45,669 bases of DNA from an uncultured Bacteroidota bacterium (GTDB lineage: Bacteria > Bacteroidota > Bacteroidia > Bacteroidales > P3). Where the stretch lies: assembly GCA_902784465.1 (NCBI GenBank), contig CACZUZ010000017.1, positions 1 through 45,669 on the forward strand, given 5' to 3'. The position numbers were made by a program, and so were the translations under genes. The notes beneath the pieces were generated by a model. It did no database searches. It was not told the DNA's origin and saw nothing but the letters and a program-made list of their open reading frames with translations. Positions 6,945 through 15,732 of this stretch are shown here, in pieces. Position 1 is the stretch's first letter. Every line of letters starts with the position of its first letter.

Positions 6945-6974
6945 TTGTCATGTTCAAGAAAAGTTGTATTTTTG
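6945..6974 (+). promoter_or_regulatory. Promoter in front of a truncated gene
   Basis: TTG at 6945-6947, 19-bp spacer, TATTTTTG at 6967-6974. The sequence around the box is a 20-bp exact copy of the promoter at 5145-5164. Confidence 0.6.
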
Positions 6975-6987
6975 CATCGTCTCTTGA

Positions 6988-7350
6988 ATGAAGCGTTATG
7001 ACGTTTTTGCGGTTTATGACAAAGCCTCGTGGGTCGCTGGCGAGAGAATCAACCTCAACGGCACAGCCTACCCCATAGCCTTCGACGAGGATGCCTATTA
7101 CCTCAACACCGGCACGGACGACATCCCCTCCAGCCTGCTGGCCGTCTACCCCTCCGACACCGATGCGGAGGGCAACGACGTGACCGTCACCAACAACGGC
7201 ACTACCGGCACGAAAGCACCTACTTCGGCAACGACTGGTAGTTCCCCATTGCTGACAGCGATTTTCCGAAAGAGAATCTTTCCCTATTTCCGAAAGAGAA
7301 TCTTTCCCTCAATTTCAGGGAAAGTCAAACTGTGGGTATTTGTAGTATAA
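6988..7350 (+). pseudogene. Truncated extracellular-type protein fragment
   Basis: The frame gives 120 residues. The first 75 (from RYDVFAVYDKASWVAGERIN to AEGNDVTVTNNG) have the look of a folded surface protein of Bacteroidales, with many Asp, Tyr and Thr residues, but lack a signal peptide. The rest is a translation of the 24-bp repeat at 7263-7309 and low-complexity tail. It starts 14 bp after a promoter box. I read it as an internal piece of a larger cell-surface protein joined to a promoter by deletion; I do not recognise the family. Confidence 0.45.
7263..7309. repeat. Two tandem 23-bp direct repeats
   Basis: TTTCCGAAAGAGAATCTTTC plus CCT occurs at 7263-7285 and again at 7287-7309, a 24-bp period, at the end of the truncated gene. 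Confidence 0.85.
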
Positions 7351-7396
7351 CGGTTCCATGCTTTCGGGATGTCTTGTGATGCTTTTTTACACTGTT

Positions 7397-7436
7397 TCGT
7401 GCAGAAAAATGTAAAAATTCACATTTTTCTGCACGA
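7397..7436. repeat. Perfect 16-bp inverted repeat
   Basis: TCGTGCAGAAAAATGT and its exact reverse complement are separated by 8 bp. It lies 113 bp before the second DUF4143 ATPase gene. No T tract follows, so it is a poor terminator and may be an operator or RNA hairpin. Confidence 0.8.
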
Positions 7437-7548
7437 GATAATGTTTTTCGGACAATAAAAGAGCCGTTTTGGAGTTATGGTTTTGCTTGGTGTACATGTT
7501 TTATACTACCACATATATTGAGTATCTACCTATAAAAAAGTAACAATA

Positions 7549-8877
7549 ATGGAGATTGAAAGAAATATCATAAACGAACTGGTGGATTGGAAAACCTCCG
7601 AAAGGCACAAACCAGTGCTACTGATGGGTGCAAGGCAGACTGGCAAGACGTGGGTGATGCAAGAATTTGGGCGTAAGTATTTCGATTATGTCGCCTATTT
7701 TGATTTCAGTGAAACAATGGAACTGGAAACAATCTTCAGTCAGACCAAAGATCCGGAGAGACTATTGAAAGATCTTGCATTGCAGTCAGATGTACCTATT
7801 GAGCCTGGCAAGACCCTCTTGGTATTCGATGAGATACAGGAGTGCGAGGCGGCATTCAACAGCCTAAAATATTTCTGTGATAAAACCCCTCAATACCATA
7901 TCATTGCGGCTGGGTCACTGCTTGGTGTGGCTGTACGTCGCCGTCGGATGACTGTTCCTGTCGGCAAGGTGACAATAATACGTATGAACCCTATCTCATT
8001 CGATGAATTTCTCAGGGTATCGGAACCATCTTTGCATGAATTTGTGTCGGGGTTAGATGAGGTCGACCACATCCCTGAGATTATCCACAGCAAGCTGTTA
8101 CTTGAATATCGCAGGTATCAGGTATGTGGCGGTATGCCAGAGGCTGTGGTGGCGTTGTTGTCCGATAAAGGTATGGGAACTGTCGAGTCTGTCCTGCAAA
8201 ATATACTTGACCTTTACGAAATGGACTTTGCCAAATATGCTGAGCCACGCGATATCCCTCGCATCAAGGCTTTATGGCACTCCTTACCGTCCCAGTTGTC
8301 GAAGGAGAATAGAAAATTCGTGTATAATGTTGTTCAGAGTGGAGCCAGGGCAAAGGAGTATGAAGATGGACTGCTTTGGCTCGAAGAGGCTGGAATGATA
8401 CACCGTGTTTTTTCGACCGCTAAGCCAGCGATGCCTCTCTCAGGATATCGCGAGGTGAACGCCTTCAAGGTTTATGCTTGTGACAGCGGTTTGTTGCGGC
8501 GTTTGGCACGCGTGCCGTCCGACGTGGTGCTGGGAGGTGCCAGTAACTACACTGAGTTTAAGGGTGCATTGGCTGAAAACATGGTCTTGCAGTCATACAT
8601 CGCTACGCAAAAGGAGATGCCTTATTATTGGACTTCATCGGGTAGGGCAGAGGTTGAATTTGTTGTTCAAAACGGTGTAAACATAGTGCCTTTCGAGGTG
8701 AAGGCAGCCGGCTGTGTCAGCGGGAAAAGCCTCACCGTATATAATGAGAAATTCAATCCTGTGGTTCGTGTCAGGTTTTCTGCCAACAACCTCCAAAAGA
8801 ATGGCAATCTTATCAGTTGCCCACTCTATCTTGCTGATTGGCTGTTTGCAAGACGGGACTGGTCGGAGCTGCTATAA
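7549..8877 (+). CDS. AAA_14/DUF4143 ATPase (second copy)
   Basis: A 442-residue member of the same ATPase family as the gene at 5183 but clearly divergent from it. Walker A is MGARQTGKT at residues 26-34, Walker B TLLVFDEIQE at about 94-103, followed by AAGSLLGVAVRRRRMTVPVGK and the family motif MNPISFDEFL. The C-terminal DUF4143 part carries FKGALAENMVLQ and YYWTSSGRAEVEFVVQ ... VPFEVKAA, the degenerate PD-(D/E)XK-like motif. The ATG at 7549 gives the usual family start (ERNIINELVDWK). Full length, no frameshift. The 200-bp leader includes the perfect inverted repeat at 7397-7436. Confidence 0.9.
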   Translation: MEIERNIINELVDWKTSERHKPVLLMGARQTGKTWVMQEFGRKYFDYVAYFDFSETMELETIFSQTKDPERLLKDLALQSDVPIEPGKTLLVFDEIQECEAAFNSLKYFCDKTPQYHIIAAGSLLGVAVRRRRMTVPVGKVTIIRMNPISFDEFLRVSEPSLHEFVSGLDEVDHIPEIIHSKLLLEYRRYQVCGGMPEAVVALLSDKGMGTVESVLQNILDLYEMDFAKYAEPRDIPRIKALWHSLPSQLSKENRKFVYNVVQSGARAKEYEDGLLWLEEAGMIHRVFSTAKPAMPLSGYREVNAFKVYACDSGLLRRLARVPSDVVLGGASNYTEFKGALAENMVLQSYIATQKEMPYYWTSSGRAEVEFVVQNGVNIVPFEVKAAGCVSGKSLTVYNEKFNPVVRVRFSANNLQKNGNLISCPLYLADWLFARRDWSELL

Positions 8878-9123
8878 AAACGGCTCTGCCACGAAAAGGT
8901 GACCCTATGCTGCCTTAATCTGTCGCGCATCATTCAGACCACCCCTGCCATTCTAGTGCATGAGCTTCTTTATAGTCCCTTTTTATTCGAAAATCCCGTG
9001 AGAACAGGCGAAATCAAGGGCTTATTTGTAGTGTCATATATTTTTAAGTGCTTCTGTAATTTATTTATTTCCAGTATATTTTATAGAATCTTATCCCGAA
9101 AGAGCATAAGTACCAGAAAAAAT
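8878..9123. other. Intergenic stretch without a recognisable gene
   Basis: The short frames here have no family signature and poor composition. I see nothing functional except AT-rich DNA leading into the TATTTTTG box at about 9126-9133. Confidence 0.4.
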
Positions 9124-9131
9124 GTGTATTT

Positions 9132-9590
9132 TTGTATATCAAGTATGTGGCTATCCGCTGCCTCGCTGTCGGTGATACCTACACTTCCACCGCCGGCTAT
9201 ATTGACGATGTCGGACTGTATGAGCTGTACATCTGTCGCAAACCCAGCGACTTTGTGGCCGAAGTGGGAAGCGATACGGCATTCATCTCCTGGACTCCTG
9301 GTGGCGACGAGGGCCAGTGGCTGCTGCAATTCGCCGACACGGCGATTGCCACATTACAGCCTTCCTATATAGTCCGCGGCCTTGATTCTGACAGAGATTA
9401 CCGACACGCCGCCTTTCGTCAACCCCATAGGCATCGACAACTCCCAGTTGACTACTGCCAGCACCCGCTTTGTTGTCCATCCCAACCCCTCTAACGGCAC
9501 TGCAACCATCACTGTGTCAGCCATCGAAGGTCCTGTCGCTATCACTGTCGTCGACCTCATGGGTCGGACTGTCACGAGTGTTTTTTTGCT
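9132..9590 (+). pseudogene. Decayed T9SS substrate: FN3 domain and C-terminal sorting domain
   Basis: The frame from 9132 reads STAGYIDDVGLYELYIC, then a fibronectin type III-like domain (FVAEVGSDTAFISWTPGGDE ... SYIVRGLDSDRDY). A second frame from about 9385 reads EITDTPPFVNPIGIDNSQ and then RFVVHPNPSNGTATITVSAI, DLMGRTV, the Por secretion system C-terminal sorting domain. The two parts are in different frames and the expected rest of the FN3 domain is missing, so an internal deletion has joined them. There is no signal peptide. A TATTTTTG box lies immediately upstream, so this looks like another surface-gene fragment brought next to a promoter. Confidence 0.75.
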
Positions 9591-9610
9591 TTGGCTGTTC
9601 AAGTGTTGTC

Positions 9611-10645
9611 TTATTCCTTGAAGTCGCCGCGTGCCACTACCGTCTCGAAGCCTATGCGGCGTAGGCGGTGCTCTATGCATGCCTGGCATTCGGCAGCCTC
9701 CTCACCCGTACAGATTTTGTTGTCGTAGATGGCGTAGTCCTTGCGATGGTCGAGAGGGGAGAGGTTGGGCATCACCACGTTGGCACCGTGTAGTATGCCC
9801 TGTTCGCGCCCCTGGGGGTGCAGGGTGCCTAATGCCGTGGTGGCTGGCAGCAGCACGTGGGGATGCAGCAGCCTGATGATGGCGAGCAGGCGAAGGGTGG
9901 TGGAGACTTTGCCGTTGGGGAAAGTCTCGAGGGGGGTGTTGTGGGTGCTGATGAAGGGGCCTATGCCAACCATGTGGGGCTGCAGGCTGCGGATAAACTG
10001 TAGGTCTTTGTAAAGGGTCTCTACGGTTTGATAAGGCGATCCCACCATGAAACCGCATCCTACTTGATAACCAATCTCTTTCAACTGGTAAAGACAGTCG
10101 ATGCGATGCTGCCACGACATCTCGGCGGGGTGCAGGCGGCTGTAGTGGTCGGGGTCTGCCGTCTCGTGGCGTAGAAGGTAGCGGTTGGCTCCGGCATCGT
10201 AGAGTGCCTGGTAGCTGTCGCGGCTCCGCTCGCCAAGAGAAAGCGTGATAGCGCAGTCGGGATAGCGTTTGCGGATGTTGGCTATTATGGGCAGCAGCCT
10301 CTCGTCGGTAAACCAGCCGTCCTCGCCGCCCTGCATCACGAAGGTGCGGAATCCCAACCGATAGCCGTTCTCGCAGCACTTGTATATCTGCTCTTCGCTG
10401 AGTCGGTAGCGTACAGCCTCGCCATTGCTGCGACGTAGGCCGCAGTAGAGACAGTCATTACGGCAGAAGCTCGAGAGCTCAATGAGGCCGCGTGTGAAAA
10501 CTTTGTTCCCATACACAGAGTTTGCCACTTCGCGTGCGGCGGCACGCAAAGACTCAATGAGCTCCTTGTCTTCAGTGTTGAGTATCAGGTTGAGCTCGTC
10601 GGGTGTTATGTCTTTTGTGTCACGTATTTGGTCGACGATACTCAT
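9611..10645 (-). CDS. hydE: [FeFe]-hydrogenase H-cluster radical SAM maturase HydE
   Basis: A 344-residue radical SAM enzyme of the HydE/BioB-like family. The 4Fe-4S cluster motif CRNDCLYC gives C61, C65 and C68 (CX3CX2C), preceded by FTRGLIELSSF, typical of HydE, and followed by FVMQGGEDG and ETADPDHYSRLHP. HydE acts with HydG and HydF to build the active site of [FeFe] hydrogenase, so the organism probably has such a hydrogenase; HydF and HydG are not in this window. It follows glmM with a 15-bp gap on the same strand and is probably co-transcribed. The C-terminus has extra cysteines (CTGEEAAECQAC). Its 3' end faces the decayed T9SS gene. Confidence 0.92.
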   Translation of the reverse strand: MSIVDQIRDTKDITPDELNLILNTEDKELIESLRAAAREVANSVYGNKVFTRGLIELSSFCRNDCLYCGLRRSNGEAVRYRLSEEQIYKCCENGYRLGFRTFVMQGGEDGWFTDERLLPIIANIRKRYPDCAITLSLGERSRDSYQALYDAGANRYLLRHETADPDHYSRLHPAEMSWQHRIDCLYQLKEIGYQVGCGFMVGSPYQTVETLYKDLQFIRSLQPHMVGIGPFISTHNTPLETFPNGKVSTTLRLLAIIRLLHPHVLLPATTALGTLHPQGREQGILHGANVVMPNLSPLDHRKDYAIYDNKICTGEEAAECQACIEHRLRRIGFETVVARGDFKE

Positions 10646-10660
10646 GGTTGCTTCTGTTGT

Positions 10661-12043
10661 TTACAGCGACTCGATGTCGGCGATTATTCTCTGGGCCAGT
10701 GCGTCGGCCTGCTCGGCGGTGTGTGCCTCGCAGTAGATGCGGATGATGGGCTCCGTGTTTGACTTGCGTAGGTGTGCCCAGCTGTCGGCAAAGTCTATCT
10801 TCACGCCGTCGATGGTGCTGACTTTCTCATTCTTGTATTTCTCAGCCATTTGGCGAAGGATGGCGTCAACATCGATGTCGGGGGTGAGGTCCTTGCGGTT
10901 CTTCGAGATGACGTAGTTGGGGTAGGTGGCACGGAGCTCGGAGGCCTTCATGCCGCGCTTTGCCATGTTGGTGAGGAAGAGGGCCACGCCTACCAGCGCG
11001 TCGCGACCGTAGTGGAGTGCGGGATAGATGACGCCTCCGTTGCCTTCGCCGCCGATGACGGCATTGGTCTCCTTCATCATGGTGGTGACGTTCACCTCGC
11101 CTACCGCCGATGCGGAGTAGCTATAACCCATCTTCTCGGTGACGTCGCGAAGGGCGCGGGTCGACGACATGTTGCTCACCGTGTTGCCTGGGGTGTGTTG
11201 CAGCACATATTCTGCCACCGATACCAGCGTGTATTCTTCACCGAACATCTCGCCGGTCTCGCAGACCAGTGCCAGACGGTCGACGTCGGGGTCGACGACG
11301 ATGCCCAGGTCGCATTTCTTTTCGGGAACGACGGAGGCTATCTCGGTAAGGTTCTGGGGCAGCGGCTCGGGGTTGTGGGCAAAACGGCCGGTGGGCTCGC
11401 AGTTCAGCTCCACCACCTCCTTGACGCCCAGGGCTCTGAGCAGTCGCGGTATGGCTATGCCACCCGTGGAATTGACGGCATCGACGGCCACTCTGAAGCC
11501 GGCCTTGGCTATGGCCTCCTTGTCGACCAGCGGCAACGCCAGCACGCGCTCTATGTGGGCGTCGATGGTGTTGAAATCCTCGGTCACGGTGCCCAGGTTG
11601 TCGACCTCGGCGAAGGTCACCTCGTCGCTCTCGGCCAGGCGCAGCACCTCGTTGCCTTCGGCGGCATCGATGAATTCACCTTTGGCGTTGAGCAACTTAA
11701 GGGCGTTCCAATGCTTCGGGTTATGCGATGCGGTGATGATGACGCCTCCGTCGGCATGCTTGTCAATAACAGTCATTTCCGTCGTCGGCGTGGTGCTTAG
11801 TCCTGTCTCGATGACGTCGATACCCATGCCCATCAGGGTACCTACCACCAGTCGGTCAACCATGGCTCCGGATAGGCGTGCGTCGCGCCCAACAACCATC
11901 GTGAGACGTTTCCCCGGTTGTTGTCTCTGCAGGAATGTAGCGAAAGCTGAAGTGAATTTTACAACGTCGATAGGGCTGAGACCCTCGCCCGGACAGCCAC
12001 CTATGGTGCCTCTGATGCCGGATATTGATTTAATTAATGACAT
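10661..12043 (-). CDS. glmM: Phosphoglucosamine mutase
   Basis: A 460-residue alpha-D-phosphohexomutase. The catalytic phosphoserine loop TASHNP is at residues 104-109 (S106), the metal-binding loop DPDVDR in the middle, the sugar-specificity loop GGEGNGG further on, and the phosphate-binding region KSNTEPIIRIYCEA near the C-terminus. GlmM converts glucosamine-6-phosphate to glucosamine-1-phosphate for UDP-GlcNAc, peptidoglycan and lipid A; phosphomannomutase-like activity cannot be excluded from sequence, but length and motifs fit the GlmM form of Bacteroidales. It is the first gene of the leftward pair with hydE and has its own promoter upstream. Confidence 0.88.
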   Translation of the reverse strand: MSLIKSISGIRGTIGGCPGEGLSPIDVVKFTSAFATFLQRQQPGKRLTMVVGRDARLSGAMVDRLVVGTLMGMGIDVIETGLSTTPTTEMTVIDKHADGGVIITASHNPKHWNALKLLNAKGEFIDAAEGNEVLRLAESDEVTFAEVDNLGTVTEDFNTIDAHIERVLALPLVDKEAIAKAGFRVAVDAVNSTGGIAIPRLLRALGVKEVVELNCEPTGRFAHNPEPLPQNLTEIASVVPEKKCDLGIVVDPDVDRLALVCETGEMFGEEYTLVSVAEYVLQHTPGNTVSNMSSTRALRDVTEKMGYSYSASAVGEVNVTTMMKETNAVIGGEGNGGVIYPALHYGRDALVGVALFLTNMAKRGMKASELRATYPNYVISKNRKDLTPDIDVDAILRQMAEKYKNEKVSTIDGVKIDFADSWAHLRKSNTEPIIRIYCEAHTAEQADALAQRIIADIESL

Positions 12044-12089
12044 TATCTACAATGTTTTATATTGTTTATCAGTATTTGTTTGTTGTCTG

Positions 12090-12121
12090 CAAAAATACAC
12101 AAAAAAACTTATTCATGACAA
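12090..12121 (-). promoter_or_regulatory. Promoter of glmM-hydE
   Basis: On the minus strand TTG (12119-12121), 21-bp spacer and TATTTTTG (12090-12097), about 47 bp upstream of the glmM ATG. Confidence 0.6.
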
Positions 12122-12160
12122 TATTTTCATTTTTCAGTTTCCAATTTTGATTTTTATTTG

Positions 12161-12168
12161 TATCTTTG
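12161..12168 (+). promoter_or_regulatory. -7 box for the deoxynucleoside kinase operon
   Basis: TATCTTTG about 108 bp before the ATG at 12276, divergent from the glmM promoter. The -33 element is not clear. Confidence 0.5.
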
Positions 12169-12275
12169 CTTTTTGGAAAATAATTGTACCTATTTTCTAT
12201 CCGTTTATTTTTCAACAACTAATATGTTGTTTGGAAGATGATGGATAGTTGAAATCAGTATAGATTAGTCTCAGT

Positions 12276-12890
12276 ATGCATATAGCAATTGCAGGAAATA
12301 TTGGCTCTGGAAAGACGACGCTCACCGACAAGCTCGCCAAGCACTACGGCTACGAGGTGCTTCTCGAGAGTATGGACGATAATCCTTACATCAACAGTTT
12401 CTATGAGGACATGCGGCGTTGGAGTTTTAACTTGCAGATTTATTATCTCCATACCCGCTATCGCCAGTTGCTCGACATGAAGCAGACCGGTCGCGACTTT
12501 GTCCAGGACCGCACGCTCTACGAGGATGCCTACATCTTCGCACCCAACCTTCAGGCAATGGGTCTTATGAATACTCGCGACTATGAGAACTATATCGCTG
12601 TTTTCGAACTCCTTGAGTCGTTTATCGACCCACCAGACCTGCTTATCTATCTCCACGGTGAAGTGCCCTCGCTAATCAAACAAATCCAGAAACGCGGCCG
12701 CAGCTACGAGAGCTCTATCCGCCTTGACTACCTCACCAACCTCAACGAACGTTACGACGCTTGGTTCGAATCTTACGACCGCGGCAAAGTGCTGAAAATA
12801 AATATTGAAGAACTTAATTTTGCAGACAGCCGCGAAGACCTTGGTACTGTAATCAATATGATAGACGCCGAATTCAATGGACTGTTTTGA
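12276..12890 (+). CDS. Deoxynucleoside kinase (dGK/dAK family)
   Basis: A 204-residue kinase of the deoxynucleoside kinase family. P-loop GNIGSGKT is at residues 7-14, the substrate-binding LLESMDDNPYINSFYED follows, the DR-type motif is VQDRTLYEDAYIF, and the lid region is IQKRGRSYE. It phosphorylates deoxynucleosides for nucleotide salvage in the cytoplasm; the exact base preference (dA, dG or dC) cannot be read from sequence. Length is normal. It is followed at 59 bp by kdsB on the same strand. Confidence 0.88.
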   Translation: MHIAIAGNIGSGKTTLTDKLAKHYGYEVLLESMDDNPYINSFYEDMRRWSFNLQIYYLHTRYRQLLDMKQTGRDFVQDRTLYEDAYIFAPNLQAMGLMNTRDYENYIAVFELLESFIDPPDLLIYLHGEVPSLIKQIQKRGRSYESSIRLDYLTNLNERYDAWFESYDRGKVLKINIEELNFADSREDLGTVINMIDAEFNGLF

Positions 12891-12949
12891 CAGTTGAACA
12901 TAAAACACGAACTTTTCTCTCCCCAATAACCCCCATAAACTTAAATATC

Positions 12950-13690
12950 ATGAAAATCCTTGGCATTATCCCTGCGCGCTACAACTCGACGCGTTTCCCT
13001 GGCAAACCTCTTGTCATGATCAATGACAAACCGATGATTGAACATGTCTGGAACGGCGTGGCCGGCACCGGTCTCGTCGACCGTGTTCTTGTCGCTACCG
13101 AGGACAAGCGTATCGTCGATGCCGTCGCTGCTTTTGGTGGCGAGGCTGTGATGACCAGCAAAAACCACAAGACAGGCACCGACCGTTGCGGTGAGGCCAT
13201 CCAGAAAATCGGCGACGCAATCAACGACTTCGATGTCGTCATCAATATCCAGGGCGACGAACCCAAGGTTGCTGCCGAGCATATCAAGCTTGTGGTCAAG
13301 GCCTTCGAGGACCCAAACACCCAGATTGTCACCCTCAAAAAGAAAATCACCTCGCTAGCCGAACTCAACTCCACAAACACTGTCAAGGTTGTATGTGCCG
13401 CCAACGGCGACGCCCTCTATTTCAGCCGCCAGCCTGTCCCCTACATGCGTGGCATCGCCAAGGAGATGTGGCTCAGGAAACGTGTCTGCTCATACTATAA
13501 GCACATTGGCATCTATGCATTCCGTCGCGAGGTGTTGCAGAAGGTTGTCCTCCTGCCTCAAACTCCTCTCGAGAAATGCGAGTCGCTCGAGCAACTCCGC
13601 TGGATGGAGAACGGCTATCGCATCGCTGTCCGCGAGACAACCAAGGAGAGTGTCGCCATCGACATCCCCGAAGATCTGCTGAAACTGTAA
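12950..13690 (+). CDS. kdsB: 3-deoxy-manno-octulosonate cytidylyltransferase
   Basis: A 246-residue nucleotidyltransferase that makes CMP-Kdo, the activated sugar for lipopolysaccharide core. The N-terminal CTP-binding motif IIPARYNSTRFPGKPL starts at residue 5; INIQGDEP and YFSRQPVPY are typical KdsB landmarks, and the C-terminus ends in ESVAIDIPEDL. The start is the ATG at 12950; an in-frame upstream start at 12887 would overlap the kinase gene and add 21 residues without homology. Its presence supports a Gram-negative outer membrane with Kdo. Confidence 0.94.
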   Translation: MKILGIIPARYNSTRFPGKPLVMINDKPMIEHVWNGVAGTGLVDRVLVATEDKRIVDAVAAFGGEAVMTSKNHKTGTDRCGEAIQKIGDAINDFDVVINIQGDEPKVAAEHIKLVVKAFEDPNTQIVTLKKKITSLAELNSTNTVKVVCAANGDALYFSRQPVPYMRGIAKEMWLRKRVCSYYKHIGIYAFRREVLQKVVLLPQTPLEKCESLEQLRWMENGYRIAVRETTKESVAIDIPEDLLKL

Positions 13691-13751
13691 TTCATTTTTT
13701 CTAACAGCATATAACCATAAAGAATCACTAGTCACGATTCAATAATCACCG

Positions 13752-15599
13752 ATGAATATTACCGACTATCTTGTTGAATATCTGAAAAGCGGCAAGCCTG
13801 TTAATATCAATGGCGTTGGTGTTCTGGTCGAAGAGGAAACCAAAGCCTTTTTCGACCGTGCCACCTCTACGTTCTATCCTACCCGTCGTAGCGTCATCGT
13901 CCGTAGAGACTCTGTAGCCGAAAACGATTTTATACAGTATCTTGCTAACAAAGAGTGCGTTTCCATCTCCACAGCCCAGCAAATATGGAACAATTACACC
14001 GCCGCCCTCGTTGCAAAGGTCGAGAGCGAAGGCTCCTGTCTGCTTGGCGGAGTGGGGGCTATCAACTTCAAGGATGGCGTTTACTGCATTACTCCCGAAG
14101 AATCATCGTCTCCGCTTTCCGCGCTTTCTCAACCCGCACCCGTACAGGGAGTTAAGACTAACAGCGTAGTAGGGGAGGGTAGCCCTTTCGATATTTTCGA
14201 TAACCCTGAACTACAGCGTAACTCATCGTTCCTCTCTTTGTCAAGCGCTGAGACGGAACCGGTTGAGGAGCCGACACCCATGCCCGAACAGGTTTCCGTT
14301 CCGGAGCCGGAGCCGGAGCCGGAGCCTGAGCCAGAGCCAATGCCAGAACCTGAACCTGAGCCTGAGCCGATTCCTGAACCGGAGCCTGAACCGGAGCCAG
14401 AACCTGAGCCTGAGCCTTTACAGGAACCCGAACCTACACCCGAACCCGCAGTAGAGGAGCCAGAGCCAGTAAAAGAGCCGGAACCTGTTTCGGCCTCTGA
14501 CAATAATGCCAATATCAACAGTTCCACTATAGATGCTCTGCATCAGCTCGACGCTATCAATAATAGCAACGAGGAAGAGAAAACTCAAGATAGCAAAAAG
14601 AACGACAAGAAGCAGCACAAGAAAAACAAACACAAAGAGGATAAACATCAGATAGAGAGACACGAAGAGAAGAAGTCTGACGAGAAGAAAAAGAAAGGTG
14701 GCTTCTGGAAAGCCCTGCTGTGGATCCTCCTGATACTCGTCGTGCTGTTGGCTTGCTTTGCTGCCATCGACCACTATCTGCTCAACGGCCGTTGCCGTCA
14801 GTGGGCTTCGTCCTATATCCCCCAACTGGCTGTCGAACAGCCTGCTGGAAATGTGGAATTCGATGTCGAAACTCCTGCCGATTATGACCGCGATGCTGCT
14901 CGCGACAACATTACTCCCTACACCTTCTCGCTCGACGGTCTCCAGTACTCTGACGACGAGATTGAGGCTGGCTCTCAGAAGATTGTCTCCGACTTTACAC
15001 CTTACTTGTCCAACTTCCTCAAACAGCGCAAGATGAGCAAGTACGAGGAGGCCTTCATCGCACAGGTGGGTCAGTATGTGAGAGGACGTCTGACTGAGTT
15101 GCTCACCGACGATGAATTCCACGGACACATGCTGCTTAATTATAAGGATTACGTGCGCGAGTACAATATGCCTGGTCTCAAGGATCGCCAGATGATTCGC
15201 AAAACCATCGCTGTCCAGTCCGAACTCTTTGAGTCCTCCACTCTTGAGGATATTCTGACTCAGATTATTCCTTATGATGAGGTTATCCCGGAACCTGTCG
15301 TTGAGAAACCCAAGGCTGCCAACAATGCCAAGGCCGCCAAGCCGGCACCTGCAGCCTCTCATGTGGCCACACAGTCGAAGCAGGGCTTCGACGTCATTGC
15401 CGGCTTCTCGGTGAACAAGTCGAATGCCGATGCCCTCTGCCGCAAACTCAAGGCTAAAGGCTGCGATGCCTACATCATCAACCGCAATGGCCTCTACTAT
15501 GTGAGCATGGGCAGTGCCGCAAGCCGCACCGAGATAGAGGCACGCTACAACCACATCAAGGAATGGTATAAAGGCGACATCAGCATCAAGAAGTGGTAG
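13752..15599 (+). CDS. HU-CCDC81 and SPOR domain membrane protein
   Basis: A 615-residue single-pass protein. Residues 1-115 form the bacterial HU-CCDC81 tandem domain ([20 protein letters not shown] start, then [12 protein letters not shown] and LGGVGAINF). Residues 180-245 are a Pro-Glu repeat (EPEPEP), encoded by imperfect 6-bp repeats. Residues 285-317 are Lys/Glu-rich, and a membrane helix [19 protein letters not shown] follows at about 321-339. A periplasmic part then ends in a SPOR domain ([20 protein letters not shown] ... [18 protein letters not shown]). SPOR domains bind denuded peptidoglycan at division septa. The HU-like domain would be cytoplasmic, so the protein may link a cytoplasmic factor to the septal wall; that role is inferred. 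It has no signal peptide. Confidence 0.88.
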   Translation: MNITDYLVEYLKSGKPVNINGVGVLVEEETKAFFDRATSTFYPTRRSVIVRRDSVAENDFIQYLANKECVSISTAQQIWNNYTAALVAKVESEGSCLLGGVGAINFKDGVYCITPEESSSPLSALSQPAPVQGVKTNSVVGEGSPFDIFDNPELQRNSSFLSLSSAETEPVEEPTPMPEQVSVPEPEPEPEPEPEPMPEPEPEPEPIPEPEPEPEPEPEPEPLQEPEPTPEPAVEEPEPVKEPEPVSASDNNANINSSTIDALHQLDAINNSNEEEKTQDSKKNDKKQHKKNKHKEDKHQIERHEEKKSDEKKKKGGFWKALLWILLILVVLLACFAAIDHYLLNGRCRQWASSYIPQLAVEQPAGNVEFDVETPADYDRDAARDNITPYTFSLDGLQYSDDEIEAGSQKIVSDFTPYLSNFLKQRKMSKYEEAFIAQVGQYVRGRLTELLTDDEFHGHMLLNYKDYVREYNMPGLKDRQMIRKTIAVQSELFESSTLEDILTQIIPYDEVIPEPVVEKPKAANNAKAAKPAPAASHVATQSKQGFDVIAGFSVNKSNADALCRKLKAKGCDAYIINRNGLYYVSMGSAASRTEIEARYNHIKEWYKGDISIKKW

Positions 15600-15711
<112 letters not shown>

Positions 15712-15732
15712 AAAACCTTAAACACCCAATAG

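Noticed and set aside
10772-12248. Long plus-strand frames opposite glmM
   Set aside because: No family signature, and they overlap a complete GlmM on the minus strand.
14129-14527. Minus-strand frame rich in GSGSGS opposite the SPOR protein gene
   Set aside because: It is the antisense reading of the Glu-Pro repeat codons; the plus-strand gene has clear HU-CCDC81, membrane and SPOR parts.
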